Notes: generated from the letters alone by a model not told the origin. 64,000 nt of DNA from Maylandia zebra (GCF_041146795.1 NC_135169.1:11989585-12053584); one strand, 5' to 3'; positions 11,554 through 24,323 are shown, numbered from the stretch's first letter. Numbers and translations are program-made.

Positions 11554-13648
11554 GACACGTTCTGGAGAAAAATAGAGACGCATCGTGTCTTCAATACTTC
11601 GCTTTTCATCTGCTTTTACAGGTCGGTAAATGGTGTTCAGACCGAAAAATGTTGTTTATTGTTACCGCGGTTACCCGAGTAAACTGGAGGAATGTCCCGC
11701 GCGGCCATATCGCGGGCCCCGCCCGTTAGGTGACGCGCTCGTGAAGAAGAGTCAGTGCGCTTCTATACCTTTGAAAACTTGTTGTAATGCTCCAATTAAA
11801 ACATTTCTGTTGTTGAGAATAATAGATTGCTCAATATACATCAGTGAATGAATCGGAGAGACCGACGTTGTCTTTCACAATGTGAATGTTTACAGTTCTG
11901 TTAAGAGTGACTGAGTTGATTAGCTAGTGTAACACAAGCACTCTGAGCAGTTCTGTGTAGCTAACAGATGCATTAACACATAGGTGTCAAACTCTGTCTA
12001 GAGGCAAGAATCAAGCGCACCCAAATGAGCGCATCAGTGATCATGTGCGCATCACGCAGAGGCAGTGTTGCCAACTTAGCGACTTTGTCGCTATATTTAG
12101 CGAGTTTTCAGACCCAAAAAAAGACGTGAAAGCGCGTATCTCTTTTACTCTCAACAAGCAGCAGGTGCTGTAACGCAGTCAGTTCTTCTTTTACTCTTAT
12201 GCTGTTTTGTGGATCACAAGGTTTAAAACTACTTATAAACACACACACACAAAGTAACTCCACCAGAGTGCCTATTTCGGGTCACTTGCCGGTCCAAGGA
12301 GCAGGGTTGGAATTGTGACATTAAGAAAAAACAATAATTGCTAAAAGAAATTTAATTTGTAGTTCTAAATAAACTCTAAATGCATTTAGGACGTTTTTTT
12401 ACTCACTTTATGTCTCTTCCACGATGTTATTTCTCTCTCCAACAACATAGGTTACAATTAGATTAGCATGACCAATTATGCAAATTAGGCGATGACGTCA
12501 TTTAGCGACTTCTAGCGACTTTTAGGACAGCCAATAGCGATTTTCCTTACTGAGGAGTTGGCAACACTGCGCAGAGGGAGAGTGAGAGACGAAAAGCAGC
12601 AGAGCATGGCAGTTGTATCGCAGTTTGTGTGATTCCGTGTGCGTTAATGAGACTGTAAGTGTTATTACCTTTGACAGGTTAACTGGTATGATAATAGTTA
12701 TAGTTGTTTGTGTATGTTTAAGCTAAAGTTATGCCTCAGTACACTGCTACCACGTTAGTAGGTTTATTTAATTATTTAATTAATTAGCACTAAGTTAATA
12801 CCAGTGGCCAGAATCTCCCCCAATGACTATATCCCGCGGTTAAAGGATTTTTCTGTTGTTTATTGTTTAGTTTAGCTGTTAGCTTGCCACATGCTTGCCT
12901 TAGTACTAGCAACTGGGAAGATATGTGCTATTTAGCCAACTTCTGGTCTTACGGCGACCCCTTGTGGACATTGTAAAATATTGCTGTGTCTGAGTAGATG
13001 ATGTGTTCTGATTGTTGCTTAGTTATCTTTGACCCTGCTAATTATAGTATTACCTGTTTCTGTTTCCAGACAACCATGCTTATAGTCACCGGTACTGCAT
13101 CTGCCACAATTAGAAGTGCATATCTGGCTGTATCATAGTTGGATTTATCCTGGCAAGCCCTGCTGTAACCAGTTCTTCTGTGAAGCTTCATTAAAGACGG
13201 TGAACTAAACTCCTGGACTGCTGCAGTCTTTCTGACCGAAGACTTAGGCCAAACATGTATACCCAGCACTTCCAGTATATATATATATATTCTACATTCA
13301 ACATGCTGGGTTTCATGATACACTGAATAGTGATTTTTGCCAATAAAGTGCTGAATTAGACAAATGTGATTTATTTACTGATATTGTTTATGGAATGTAA
13401 CTGTTATGGAAAGAAAGGTGTAAATTAGAGAAGCTGAACCATTTTAAAGGGAACATGTTTCACTGAGGTTGTGAAATAAGTGAATGTAATTGATGTGAAC
13501 AAAGAACCAGCTGGATTGTATAGTGGAAGCTCATGTTTAGTGTTTATATAGTATTTATTTGTGTGAAATAAATCAGACTCGGACACATTCTGGAGGAAAA
13601 CAGAGACTCATTTTGTCTTCATTACTCCACTCTTCCTGCTTTTATAGG
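11554..13648 (+). repeat. Direct-repeat unit 1 (LTR-like)
   Basis: About 68 bases at 11554-11622 (gacacgttctggagaaaaat onward) recur at 13582-13648 (gacacattctggaggaaaac onward), both ending in cttttayaggt. Similarity continues weakly past the block (tattgttaccgcggttaccc versus atttgtcaccgtggtcttca). AATAAA (13567) precedes the second copy. The plan suggests the R-U5 part of an LTR retroelement, but no gag/pol frame lies between. The intervening 1.9 kb includes a hAT MITE at 12063-12569. Confidence 0.55.
12063..12569. mobile_element. Small hAT MITE with 8-bp target duplication
   Basis: Ends cagtgttgccaac and gttggcaacactg, flanked by cgcagagg at 12055-12062 and 12570-12577. Short agcgactt words recur near both ends. 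No coding potential. Confidence 0.92.
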
Positions 13649-13919
13649 TAACATATTTGTCACCGTGGTCTTCATCCTTGCAGCCCGTAACACATGTTTA
13701 TCTGATTTGAAAATATCAACAGTGTGTGTAGTGTAGATTATCTCACGGAATTGTGCTGTTGGCACATATGCAGGATTACACATCAACTAAGCATAACATT
13801 GTAAACATTCACAGGTAAATGCAATAGCTCTGGATATTTCTTTATCATGGCACCTGTTACTGAGTAGAATATATTGGGGGGAAAGTGAACATTTATTCTC
13901 AAAGTTAAGTTTGTGAAGT

Positions 13920-14634
13920 CCAAACTTGCGCTGATGCGCAATTGGACGGAAGGCTAACATGGGTGGTCTAATGCAACAGACAAGTTTCTGTAGCTCAAGT
14001 TATTGAAAAAGTTCATGCTGGTTCTGATAGAAATGTGTCAGAATACACAGAGCATCACAGTTTGTTGAGTATGGGACTGCATAGCTGCAGACTGGTCAGG
14101 GTTCCCATGCTGACCTCTGCTCACTACAGAAACCACCAACAACGTTCCTGTGAGCATCAGAACTGGACCACAGAGCAATGAAAGAAAGTGGGCTGGTTTG
14201 ATAAATTACATTTTGTGATAGCAAGGCGCTTGTGCATTGATTACTTGGGAAATACCAGGCACCAAGATCCACTATGGAAAGAAAGCAAGCCGGCGGAGGC
14301 AGTGTGATGTGTTGGGAAATATTCTCCTGGGAGACCTTAGATTCTGCCATCCATGAATGTGGACCTGATCAAACCCTGATGGTTGTGGCCTCTTTCAGCA
14401 GCACAATCTGTGCTGCCACAAAGCAAAACCAGTCTAGGAACAGTTTGAGGAGAACAACAACGAGTTTGAGGTGTTGACTTGGCCTCCAAATTTCCCAGAT
14501 CTCATTTCAATCGAACATCTGTGGGATGTGCTGGACAACAAGTCTGATCTATGGAGACCCCACCTCACAATTTACTCGACCTGACCTGTGAAGTCTAGTA
14601 TTCTGCTGACTTTCAATACCACAGCAGCAGGTAT
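13920..14634 (+). pseudogene. Tc1-like transposase relic
   Basis: The + strand matches the familiar fish Tc1 transposase in words such as gggttcccatgctgacctct (about 14100), gagcatcagaactggaccac, gcaagccggcggaggcagtg, and cgagtttgaggtgttgactt with tctgtgggatgtgctggaca (14460-14540). These encode the DDE-domain region, including the GGGSVM-like and HLWDVL segments. Stops and frameshifts are frequent and the longest frame is 67 codons, so it is inactive. The 3' end is cut at 14634 by the next element. Confidence 0.8.
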
Positions 14635-15792
14635 ATGGGCTCAAATTGTGGTTATAAATATTTTGTACTTGTAAATCAGGATTTGTATGTGTAAAAAGAA
14701 TTTGTGTGTTGACTTAGCCAAAAAATACGTGTGAAACTCTGCACTCAAGTTTCAAGTACAAATTTTGACCCTATTTTTCTTCCTTTTAGCTGATTGGCCA
14801 ATGTCATGTCAATCACAAATTTAACTATCCAATCAGTGAACAGATTAGTTTGGCTGTCGGAGGGGCACTTTTTTGAACTGCAGGACCTTGAAGGGTAATA
14901 CAGTTTGAAGCTGGAGGATCTCTATATAAATATTTGATAGAAGCTAGGTCCCCTAACTTTCAGTAGCTGTTGAAAGTTGTGGTATATCAGTGGTTAGAAA
15001 TACCATTATTACTTTAGGATTAGTTTAACACAAAGTCAGGGCTGATCCGGGACCATTGCTGTGAGTCACAGTGAGCAGCATAAAAGTCCTTTCACATCGG
15101 ACGCAGCATGTGCTGCTAATACTAACTAAAAGCCAAGGATCCAGAATTTGTTGGGCTGGCTGCTGAGCTCTGCCTGTACTAGATGCACCTGCTCCTTGTC
15201 GTTTCTATCTCTGACTTTATGTCCTCTACAAGAGTTTTTTTTATTTTTTTTTTATTTTAAATGTTCAATAAAAACATGTATTTGTAATTCAGAACGAACA
15301 AAGCTTTGTAAATATCCCCACTAGTGAAGACTGTGTCATTTCCACAGCACTGCCCCCCCTCAGTCCGCAGCGCTGTTGAAAAGGCTGTAGAGGTCCCTGT
15401 ATTAATAAGCACGTAAACCTGCGACACAAAAATCACCAAACTCGGACGACCACAGACTGTTTTCCTTCGTGGTGATGAAGGAAAACGCTGGGTTGGCATG
15501 TAAAAGGACATTTATTCCATCAGGACCTGAAGCTCCATAAAGCACCCCTCCAATAGCCAAACCCATCTGTTCGCCAATTGGATTGTTCAATTTGTGATTG
15601 ACATGACATTGGCCAATCAGATGAAAGGAAGAAAAATTAGGGTCAAAATTCGTACTTGTAACTTGAAACTTGAAACTTGTTTCACACAGATTTTTTGGCT
15701 AAGTCTACACACAAATCTCTTTTACGCACACACAAATTCTTTTTACACATAGTACAGAGTACAAAATACTTATGACCACAATTTGAGCCCAT
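14635..15792. mobile_element. DNA transposon with ~200-bp terminal inverted repeats
   Basis: Starts atgggctcaaattgtggtta and ends with the inverse taagtatttt...accacaatttgagcccat. The arms (about 14635-14835 and 15590-15792) share several long stretches, for example the gattggccaatgtcatgtca core. Flanks gcaggtat (14627-14634) and gcaggtga (15793-15800) agree at 6 of 8 positions, consistent with an aged 8-bp duplication. The target was the Tc1 relic. No transposase seen in the ~750-bp centre. Confidence 0.8.
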
Positions 15793-15800
15793 GCAGGTGA

Positions 15801-16279
15801 ATCAGAGTATTCATGACCTCTAGTGGGGACGTCTTTAACTGCAGGCGATGTACAAAAGGGACACATTCATTCATAAAAGAAAATGATCCAGTTATCATTC
15901 AGGAAAATTGTCAGTTTCAACATTTAATCTGGATTAAAACTGCTCAGAATCTCCAAACGTTTGTAGAAAATTCATTTAGAAAAACAGTGAATGATGTGAC
16001 CTCATCTTTACTCCATAATCAAGAATCATTTTGCATTCATATATTTATCATGAATGCCATCTGGAAATATTTGTGTTTTTCTGTTTAGTTTTTATTTTTC
16101 CTTTGTGTGTCCTAAATTTTTCTAAATTGTTTCCAACAGAATCGTGGTGAATCTTCTTACTAACTGGCCTCAGATATTCATTGGTGAGACAATCATCTCT
16201 AAGATATGAGATACAAGGAGGTGAAGGCAAGGGGTTTGAAATACAAACGGGCACCACCCAACACAAACAACCTTCAGAC
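15801..16279. other. No gene recognised
   Basis: AT-rich sequence between the TIR element and the RTE fragment; only short frames. Confidence 0.5.
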
Positions 16280-16830
16280 ATCTGGTGAATACAGGATCAT
16301 CTAACTCCATCCATCTTCATCCCTATCATCCTCTTCTGTCACACCAACCTTCTGTATTTCCTTCTTCACTACATCCATGAATCTTCTCTGTGGTCCTTTT
16401 CTTCATCCTGCCTAACAGCTCCATCTTCAACATCCTTTGTTTAGAATATCAACTATTCCTCCTCTGCACATGTCCAAACCATCTCAGCCTTGTGTCTCTG
16501 ACTTTGTTTTCAGCTCGGCCTCCTGTCTTTTTGTAAGTGCCATCATCTGCAAACCATATAGCTGTAGTGATCGTCACCTCTCTTCTCAACTTCGCTTCAA
16601 CAACCCATAGTTTCCCATAGTTATTCCCTGTCCTTTGTTTTTTTATGTCACAGATATGTCATCTGGGTCTGCCTTTCCACTCTTCATCCTAAATGCTCCC
16701 TCAGTGTGGAAACTAGTTACTGCTCTAATCAAATGAACAGTCTTAATGTTTCTGTGCTACACACAGCATGCTAACATCCAATCACACACACAAAGGTCTA
16801 CCCTAATATCCTCTTCACCTTATGTATTTG
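16280..16830 (-). mobile_element. RTE-type LINE 3' fragment
   Basis: The minus strand at about 16300-16510 reads RWFGHVQRR and then, with breaks, MLKMELLGRMKKRTTEKI. This is the C-terminal end typical of RTE/BovB-like reverse transcriptases. The sequence upstream on that strand (16520-16620) fits the same protein. The copy is 5'-truncated and full of breaks. Confidence 0.7.
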
Positions 16831-17094
16831 AATCATAACATCATGAATGAACAGAAATAACCAGATCATCATTAATTAATTGAAGTGTAGTTTAGCTGCA
16901 TTTGGCAGATTTTTTTCTTTCTCTGAACCAGCAGATGATGCATCGCTCGCTGGGCTTTGAATGATTTCTTTTTCTATCTGTCACCTGCCATATTTGCTGC
17001 ATTCATAGCTGCCTACACCAGAGAATCCAGGAACAGCAGATTTCCTGTTGAGGAATTCCACTTTTCTTCCATTCAAACCTCTGATGGATTAAAA

Positions 17095-18144
17095 ATGATT
17101 CTGCTTCTGAGTTTTTGGATTGTCACAGGTAAGGTGAATATAATAGCTTTTTATTAGCTAATTTCAACCTTAATCTATTTATTATTTATGTGAATCTATT
17201 TTTTTAAGATACGTATCAGAGATTTCATTAGGAAAATAACTGTCACTGTGATGACTGAAGCAAAGTTTAATAAATGAAATGAAATCTATTTTTTCTTTTG
17301 ATGATTAAAAATAATTACTCTCAGCCTAATGTGGCAAAACAGAAGATATCAAAGTGATTTCCTTTTTCATACACCTGCTTCAATATGTGTATTGTATTCA
17401 TGGTGTGATTTTAAGGTGTTTTAATGTGTTTTTAAGGTCTCATGGCAGAGGACCAAACAGCGACATATTATCAACTGAAAAACAGCTCAGTGTGTCTGAA
17501 TGTTAAGAAATTGCCAGAATATGAATGTGTCGAATGGAAGTTTAACAAGACAATTATTGCTGATGATAGAAAAATCAATCCAAAATACAAAGACAGAGTG
17601 GTTTATAGTGCTGGGAACCTCTCCCTGTGTATTAATAACCTGGGTGATACAGATGCTGGGATATATGAAGTCTCATACCGCCAAAACTTTATTACAATGT
17701 CAGAGAAACATCAAGTCATTGTTCAAGGTAAGTCACAATGAGAACTTTGTCTTTAGCCTGTGCACAATTGTGACTGAAAGAAAAACAGAATCTGTCATTG
17801 TCTTTAACCACAACATCATATATCCTACAATTTAAGAAACATCCAGGTTATTGTCTGTTCTCCTTTTTGCATTAAATCATTAATTTATCTGTTTGGCTCA
17901 AAATTACAGATGTGGTTCCCAGACCTGTCATTATAATGTCAAAGCTTAGCTCCAACCAGTCTGCTGGACTCACAGTAATCTGCTCCATCCAGGATTATTG
18001 GCTTTGGTCTGTTTGTGATGAAGACAGCTGCAGAACATCTCAGAAATCATTCAGTGAGGTCAACATCACCATCTTCACTGAGAACAGAGCTGTGGTCTGT
18101 AGATGCAACAACCACAAATAAAGCTTCTGAAAGCTTAACACTGT
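17095..18144 (+). CDS. SLAM/CD2-like immunoglobulin receptor, 3 exons
   Basis: Exon 1 is 17095-17128 (signal peptide MILLLSFWIVT), exon 2 is 17437-17727 and exon 3 is 17910-18144. Introns have GT/AG ends and all junctions are phase 1, as usual for Ig-domain exons. Exon 2 encodes a V-like domain with a SLAM-family look: VEWKF, then DRVVYSAGNLSLCINNL and a DAGIYEV motif; N-glycosylation sites are present. Exon 3 encodes a C2-like domain with VICSIQDYWLWSVCDEDSC and TSQKSFSEVNITI. A TAA stop (18119-18121) occurs 23 bases before a good donor (gtaagt at 18145), and the expected continuation is in another frame, so the last codons appear shifted. No transmembrane exon was found downstream. Either a secreted short form or a pseudogene. 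Confidence 0.8.
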
Positions 18145-19990
18145 GTAAGTATTAAATATTAATTAAAAATAACTGGCTGTTGATTTTATTTAGACAAATA
18201 CATTGAATTGAATATTTTTTTTATATCGTTCCCTGTAATTTAAATAGTTAAATGTCTAAAAAAGAAATGTTCTCATATCTTTACCCTATTGTTTGTTATC
18301 ATAAAAGTGATTTTATTTGTATGTCTGAAATGAAAAAAAGAAATACTAATTGAAACTATGTTTTCAAATCTGCAGGTTTTAAATCTAATAAAGATGAAGA
18401 GAAATCACAACAACTCATACTGTTCTGTCCTTATTGTGCGTCCCTTTGCCCAACTTGACAGACAGCTAACGGTTTCAATGAACATTGGAGGCGGAAGTAA
18501 GTTTAAGGCTTTTTACTTCGTCAGTAGTTCAATGATTGACATCCTTTTCTTCCCGTAAAACTAAAAACAAACACAAAGTAAATGTCACAAGATGTCTTTT
18601 TCCTTTTTACACACACTTCTAGGATATGAACTATACTGTTATATAGTATGTGTAATCAACAGCCACTCAGTATTGATCACAATACAACTTAGCGAGTTTA
18701 GCTTCCTCAAAGATAAACATAACAGATTAAATAACTGGTTTCTAAACAAATCTCTGTAATAGAAATGCACCGAATAAACTTGTAAACATGTTGTACATTA
18801 ATACTCACAAGCAATAACTCTCCAAGGCAGAAACGTTTTAAAGAGCAACAACATATTCTGCAGGCTAATGAGAGCGTGAACGTCTTTCAGTCCATACAGA
18901 CCAGCAGCCAAAGAGAGGAAATGATCTCCATTGAAAGCCACAAAGCAGATACAACTGTCCAGAAGTGACGGCCACCATGGAGGAGGCCCTCCAAACAGAC
19001 TGACTCAGTTTACAGCAACAAATCTGCTACATACACAGAACCACCAAGAGGTCAAACAAGATCTGTGAACAGGGGGAAACAAAAGGAAACAGAACAGAAA
19101 CAAAACAAAGAAACTGAGTTGTTGTTTTTTTTATTTCAGACAGATACTCCAAATAATGACTAAAGCACTTAAAAAATAATAACAACCCTCCACCAAGGTA
19201 TCTCACTCTGGTCAGTATTTACTTTAAAAGGAACAGTATCTTGTATATATTAATTTTGTTTTCTTTGTTCTTTTTAAACATACTTTAATACGTTTGTAGA
19301 AACAAGTGTAAAAACAAATACAAAGTGCTGGATTTTTTTCATTTTTCCTCTTGAAACCCATTTTGACATGTTTGGCATCATTTTGACTGTAACTGTTTGT
19401 TTGTTTTATATGGATATAGTACATGTGTAGCATTCATTTCATTGTTCAGTGATGAATTTCAAGTGAAAGTTTTTGATCATAAGTTTATTTTGTTTTCCAA
19501 AAATAATAGTTATTCAGAAACAGTTATAACCTGTTAGTGTGATGTACATAACAAAGTCATAATAAAAGGAATCAGTGATACTCAAAAAGTGCCCCATGTC
19601 AACATGACCTTGGTGGATGTAAGCCAACTTTTAATGGGCTGTTAACATGCCACCACTCTACATCCCTACAAAGTTTTATCACAACTCCATTTTTTCAGCT
19701 ATCATGTTTACAGAGAGAAGAAAACACAAACAAGCACTACCAAAAATTAATTTGTTCAAATCTTTCATTTCTAGCTCATAAATATTTAGCATAAAAGAGA
19801 CAAAGAAATGCAGCAGGGTGCAAGATTGTAGCAGCCAGGGCATACATAGAACGCCATAGCCTTTACTGCTGTCACGCTGGAAACAATAAAGTTAAATATT
19901 AATTCAGTCACATTTTGACATCCTTAACTTTCAAATCCTATTAAATGTTTCTTTTATTAGTCCACTATGCTGATGGTAAGTCTGACTCGT
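18145..19990. other. Intergenic/intronic, no gene recognised
   Basis: No transmembrane or cytoplasmic exon for the SLAM-like gene could be found. A cag acceptor occurs at about 18375, but the following frame has no membrane segment. The rest is AT-rich with no recognised repeat. Confidence 0.45.
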
Positions 19991-19994
19991 TAAA

Positions 19995-19997
<3 letters not shown>

Positions 19998-20030
<33 letters not shown>
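19998..20030. repeat. (TA)n at the 3' end of LINE copy A
   Basis: About 16 TA units directly follow the 3' end of the minus-strand LINE that occupies 20032-22684. Confidence 0.95.
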
Positions 20031-20031
<1 letters not shown>

Positions 20032-20034
<3 letters not shown>

Positions 20035-22684
20035 CACCCAGCACGCCCCTGCGGGCGGTTTATCCTTCAAGCTCGGGTCCTCTACCAGAGGCCTGGGAGC
20101 TTGAGGGTCCTGCGCAGTATCTTAGCTGTTCCCAGGACTGCGCTCTTCTGGACAGAGATCTCCGATGTTATTCCCGGGATCTGCTGGAGCCACTCGCCTA
20201 GCTTGGGAGTCACCGCACCTAGTGCTCCGATTACCACGGGGACCACCGTTACCTTCACCCTCCACATCCTCTCGAGCTCTTCTCTGAGCCCTTGGTATTT
20301 CTCAAGCTTCTCGTGTTCCTTCTTCCTGATATTGCTGTCATTCGGAACCGCTACATCGATCACTACGGCCGTCTTCTTCTGTTTGTCTACCACCACTATG
20401 TCCGGTTGGTTAGCCACCACCATTTTGTCCGTCTGTATCTGGAAGTCCCACAGGATCTTAGCTCGGTCATTCTCCACCACCCTTGGGGACATCTCCCATT
20501 TTGACCTCGGGACTTCCAGGTTATACTCGGCACAGATGTTCCTGTACACTATGCCGGCCACTTGGTTATGGCGTTCCATATATGCCTTGCCTGCTAGCAT
20601 CTTGCACCCTGCTGTTATGTGCTGGATTGTCTCTGGGGCATCTTTACACAGCCTGCACCTGGGGTCTTGCCTGGTGTGATAGACCCCAGCCTCTATGGAT
20701 CTTGTACTCAGAGCTTGTTCTTGTGCTGCCATGATTAGTGCCTCTGTGCTGTCTTTCAGTCCAGCTTTGTCCAGCCACTGGTAGGATTTCTGGATATCAG
20801 CCACCTCCTCTATCTGCCGGTGGTACATACCGTGCAGGGGCCTGTCCTTCCATGATGGTTCCTCGTCTCCCTCCTCTTTCTTGGGTTTCTGCTGCCTGAG
20901 GTATTCACTGAGCACTCGGTCAGTTGGGGCCATCTTCCCAATGTATTCTTGGATGTTCGTTGTCTCATCCTGGACTGTGGTGCTGACACTCACCAGTCCC
21001 CGGCCTCCTTCCTTCCGCTTAGCGTACAGCCTCAGGGTGCTGGACTTGGGGTGAAACCCTCCATGCATGGTAAGGAGCTTTCTTGTCTTTATGTCAGTGG
21101 CTTCTATCTCCTCCTTTGGCCAGCCTATTACCCCAGCAGGGTACCTGATCACGGGCAGGGCGTACGTGTTGATGGCCCGGATCTTGTTACCATTCAGCTG
21201 ACTCCTCAGGACTTGCCTGACCCTCTGCAGGTACTTGGTGGTTGCAGCTTTTCTAGCGGCCTCTTCATTGTTCCCATTCGCCTGCGGGATCCCCAGGTAC
21301 TTGTAACTGTCCTCTATGTCTGCAATGTTGCCTTCTGGTAGTTCAATCCCCTCAGTTCTGACTACCTTCCCTCTCTTTGTTACCATCCGACTACACTTCT
21401 CCAGTCCGAACGACATTCCAATGTCATTGCTATATAGCCTGGTAGTGTGGATCAGTGAATCGATGTCTCGTTCACTCTTGGCATACAGCTTGATGTCATC
21501 CATGTACAGGAGGTGGCTGACAACTGCTCCGTTCCGTAGTCGGTATCCGTAGCCAGTCTTGTTAATGATCTCACTGAGGGGGTTCAGGCCTATGCAGAAC
21601 AGCAGTGGGGACAGAGCATCTCCTTGGTAGATCCCGCACTTGATGGTGACTTGTGCTATGGGCTTGGAGTTGGCCTCTAGTGTTGTACGCCACATCCCCA
21701 TTGAGTTCCTGATGAAGGCTCTTAGGGTCCGATTGATCTTGTACAATTCTAGGCATTCCAGTATCCAGCTGTGGGGCATTGAGTCATAGGCCTTCTTGTA
21801 ATCAATCCAGGCAGTGCACAGGCTGGTCAGTCTGGTCTTGCAGTCTCGGCTGACTGTTCTGTCTACCAGTAGCTGGTGTTTTGCGCCTCTGGTATTCTTG
21901 CCAATTCCTTTCTGTGTCCCGCTCATGTATTGACCCATGTGCCTGTTCATCTTAGCCGATATGATGCCTGACAGGAGCTTCCATGTAGTACTGAGGCAGG
22001 TTATTGGTCGGTAGTTGGAGGGGACCGGTCCCTTCTTGGGGTCCTTGGGGATCAGGACCGTCCGACCTTCGGTTAGCCATTCCGGGTGTCTCCCGTTAAC
22101 TAGCAGCTGGTTCATTTGTGCTGCCAGACGCTCGTGGAGTGCAGTCAGCTTCTTTAGCCAGTAGGCGTGAACCATGTCGGGCCCTGGTGCTGTCCAACTC
22201 GTCATACTGGAGACCCTTTCTTGGATATCTGCCACTGTGATGGTTACTGGACCCTGCTCAGGGAGGTCGCTGTGGTCTGCCCTCAGATCCACTAGCCACT
22301 GAGCATTGCCATTATGGGTTGCGTCCTTCTCCCATATGCTCTTCCAGTATTGCTCCGTCTCCAGCCTTGGTGGTGCTGTTCTCTTATTGTTCCCTTGCCA
22401 CTGAGAGTACACCTTTGCTGGTTCTGTGGAGAACAGCCGGTTTATTCTCCTGCCTTCTATCTCTCTGGTGTACCTCCTCAAGCGGCTGGCCAAGGCTGTG
22501 AGTCTTTGCTTGGCAGTTTCCAAGGCCTCAGGTATGGACAGCTTGCTGTATTTCTTATGCACCTTCTTTGTCGCACCTTTCTGCAACTCCGTTAATTGGC
22601 TAACCTCCCTCCGTGCTACTTTGATCTTGCCCTCTAGCCTCCTTCTCCATGGAGGGTACTGCCCCTTGTGGCTGTTCAACTTGT
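20032..22684 (-). mobile_element. Restriction-like-endonuclease LINE, copy A (5'-truncated)
   Basis: A non-LTR retrotransposon on the minus strand bounded on both sides by (TA)n. Its single long open frame runs from the TA array to 20082, then about 50 bases of 3' untranslated sequence. The domain order RT, CCHC knuckle, PD-(D/E)XK endonuclease places it among the R2/R4/NeSL-type elements. An R4/Dong-like assignment is suggested by insertion in simple repeats, which is inference. Confidence 0.85.
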
Positions 22685-22685
22685 A

Positions 22686-22706
<21 letters not shown>
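20082..22706 (-). CDS. LINE reverse transcriptase with C-terminal restriction-like endonuclease
   Basis: 874 codons, unbroken. RT motifs: [15 protein letters not shown] (171-185), [19 protein letters not shown] (217-235), [16 protein letters not shown] (299-314), [13 protein letters not shown] (358-370) and the catalytic YMDD at 401-404. A CCHC knuckle follows at C684, C687, H696, C701. The endonuclease has PDIVVVD at 768-774, IDVAVPND at 783-790 and a KKEHEK helix near 795. The protein copies its RNA at nicked target DNA. The first residues (MYIYIYIYK) are encoded by the TA array, so the true N-terminus, where DNA-binding fingers would be, is missing. The lack of stops means this copy is young or conserved. 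Confidence 0.9.
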
Positions 22707-22722
<16 letters not shown>

Positions 22723-22767
22723 TATATATATATTATATTATATACATTATATATAATGTATATAACT

Positions 22768-22841
<74 letters not shown>
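22685..22841. repeat. Long (TA)n array, left of hAT copy 2
   Basis: Near-uninterrupted TA dinucleotides with a few C and double-T or double-A interruptions. Open frames of Tyr-Ile repeats here are artefacts. Confidence 0.97.
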
Positions 22842-22844
<3 letters not shown>

Positions 22845-24108
22845 GGGTGCAACGATACACAAAATTCACGGTTCGGTTCGATACTTTGGTGTCACGGTTC
22901 GATATTTTTTCGATACAAAAAAAATGTTCATGCCTTTTTAATTTGTCATTTATTAAAATTATAAATATATATTTTAACTCAAAAGTACAGTTTTTAAATT
23001 TAACCCTAACCCTTGTGCGTGTTTTTTATTTTGACAGCGAATGCGCACCTGCGGACCACTGATGTGCACCCCTGGTTATTTAGCTCGTCATATTGCAGCC
23101 ACAGAAATACTTTTGTCCATGAAACCATAAAGCTGCACTTTCTTTTTGCCTTATAGTCTGATTTGTCATAACTTCTCCGTTTTGTGGTAAGCTTTTCTTT
23201 GGCTGTCACTTCTTCACCCTGACCTGTCTTATTTGGCTCAGCAGAACTAAAATATATATCCTGCTGCTTTTACACACGCACTCACATAAGCTCAGCGATT
23301 CTCTGCGCGATCAACCTCTCACATGTTTAAGCTTGCTGTGGGAGATTTCACTTGTCATGTTTGCATAGTAAGCTAACGATTAATAAGACGATGTCAGAGG
23401 AATTGGTGCACAAATTATCATCACTCACAGATCAGTGCTGTCGCTCTCTATACACAGTTCGCACGATTGCAAAGTGAAAGCAAAAAAACAAGCGCAAATT
23501 CAAACGCGATTTCAATATGTCACATATTGACAGTGGCTCACCGATGCCAATGACATAATTACCCAGCTACATTTCTGAAAGAATGCAAAAGCATTGACAT
23601 ATATTTTTCCTTCCTACAATAGCCCGACGGGCAGGGAAGAGATAGATTTTGGTAGCCCGACTGAAAAAATCGCTAGCTCCGGGACGTCGGGCTAGCGATA
23701 TTGCAAGCCCTGTATCTGATTGAGGAATCCCTCATTTTTGGAAAAGAGAGTTTATTACAGAGAAATGTCTCTTTCCAAAATAAAAGCTATACTATCCGCT
23801 TCTTCTGGGCTATATTCTCAGCAGCATAAGGAGAATCATGTGCTAACAGCTGTCTCGCTAGCTTGCCCTGCGCTCTTCCTTCTGACTATGCTGTCTGTGT
23901 TGAGCGCTCAGTGGATCTGCGCTCGACAGTGCAGCCTAGGCGGAGTAGTCGAACGCAGATTCACTGAGCGCTCCACACAGACAGCATCGTCAGAAGGAAA
24001 ATTGATAAAATAAATTACAAATGTTGTATTGTTCGATACATATGCGTACCGAACCAAAAGCACTGTATCGAACGGTTCAATATCGATACGAATATCGTTG
24101 CACCCCTA
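22842..24108 (-). mobile_element. hAT family C, copy 2 (opposite orientation)
   Basis: Ends taggggtgcaacgata and tatcgttgcaccccta, inserted in a TA array (flanks tatatat and gtatatat, so a target duplication cannot be told from the array). It is shorter than copy 1 (1267 versus 1699 bp) but keeps the captured hAT block (to 23711) and the inverted repeat. The TTF-finger relic is an open minus-strand frame at 23006-23209: KEKLTTKRRSYDKSDYKAK, then a KCSFMVSWTKVFLWLQYDE segment. Confidence 0.9.
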
Positions 24109-24155
24109 GTATATATATATATACACATATATATATATATATATTATATACATTA

Positions 24156-24207
<52 letters not shown>

Positions 24208-24208
24208 T

Positions 24209-24259
<51 letters not shown>

Positions 24260-24266
24260 TATATAC

Positions 24267-24320
<54 letters not shown>
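24109..24320. repeat. Long (TA)n array, right of hAT copy 2
   Basis: TA and TACA-type dinucleotides. Together with 22685-22841 this was probably one array before the hAT inserted. Confidence 0.97.

Positions 24321-24323
<3 letters not shown>

Noticed and set aside
13258-13323. Short TA-rich minus-strand ORF start
   Set aside because: Frame begins near a small microsatellite and has no recognisable domain.
20101-20734. Plus-strand frames of 70-192 codons opposite the LINE
   Set aside because: Antisense shadows of the RT/endonuclease frame; no domains.
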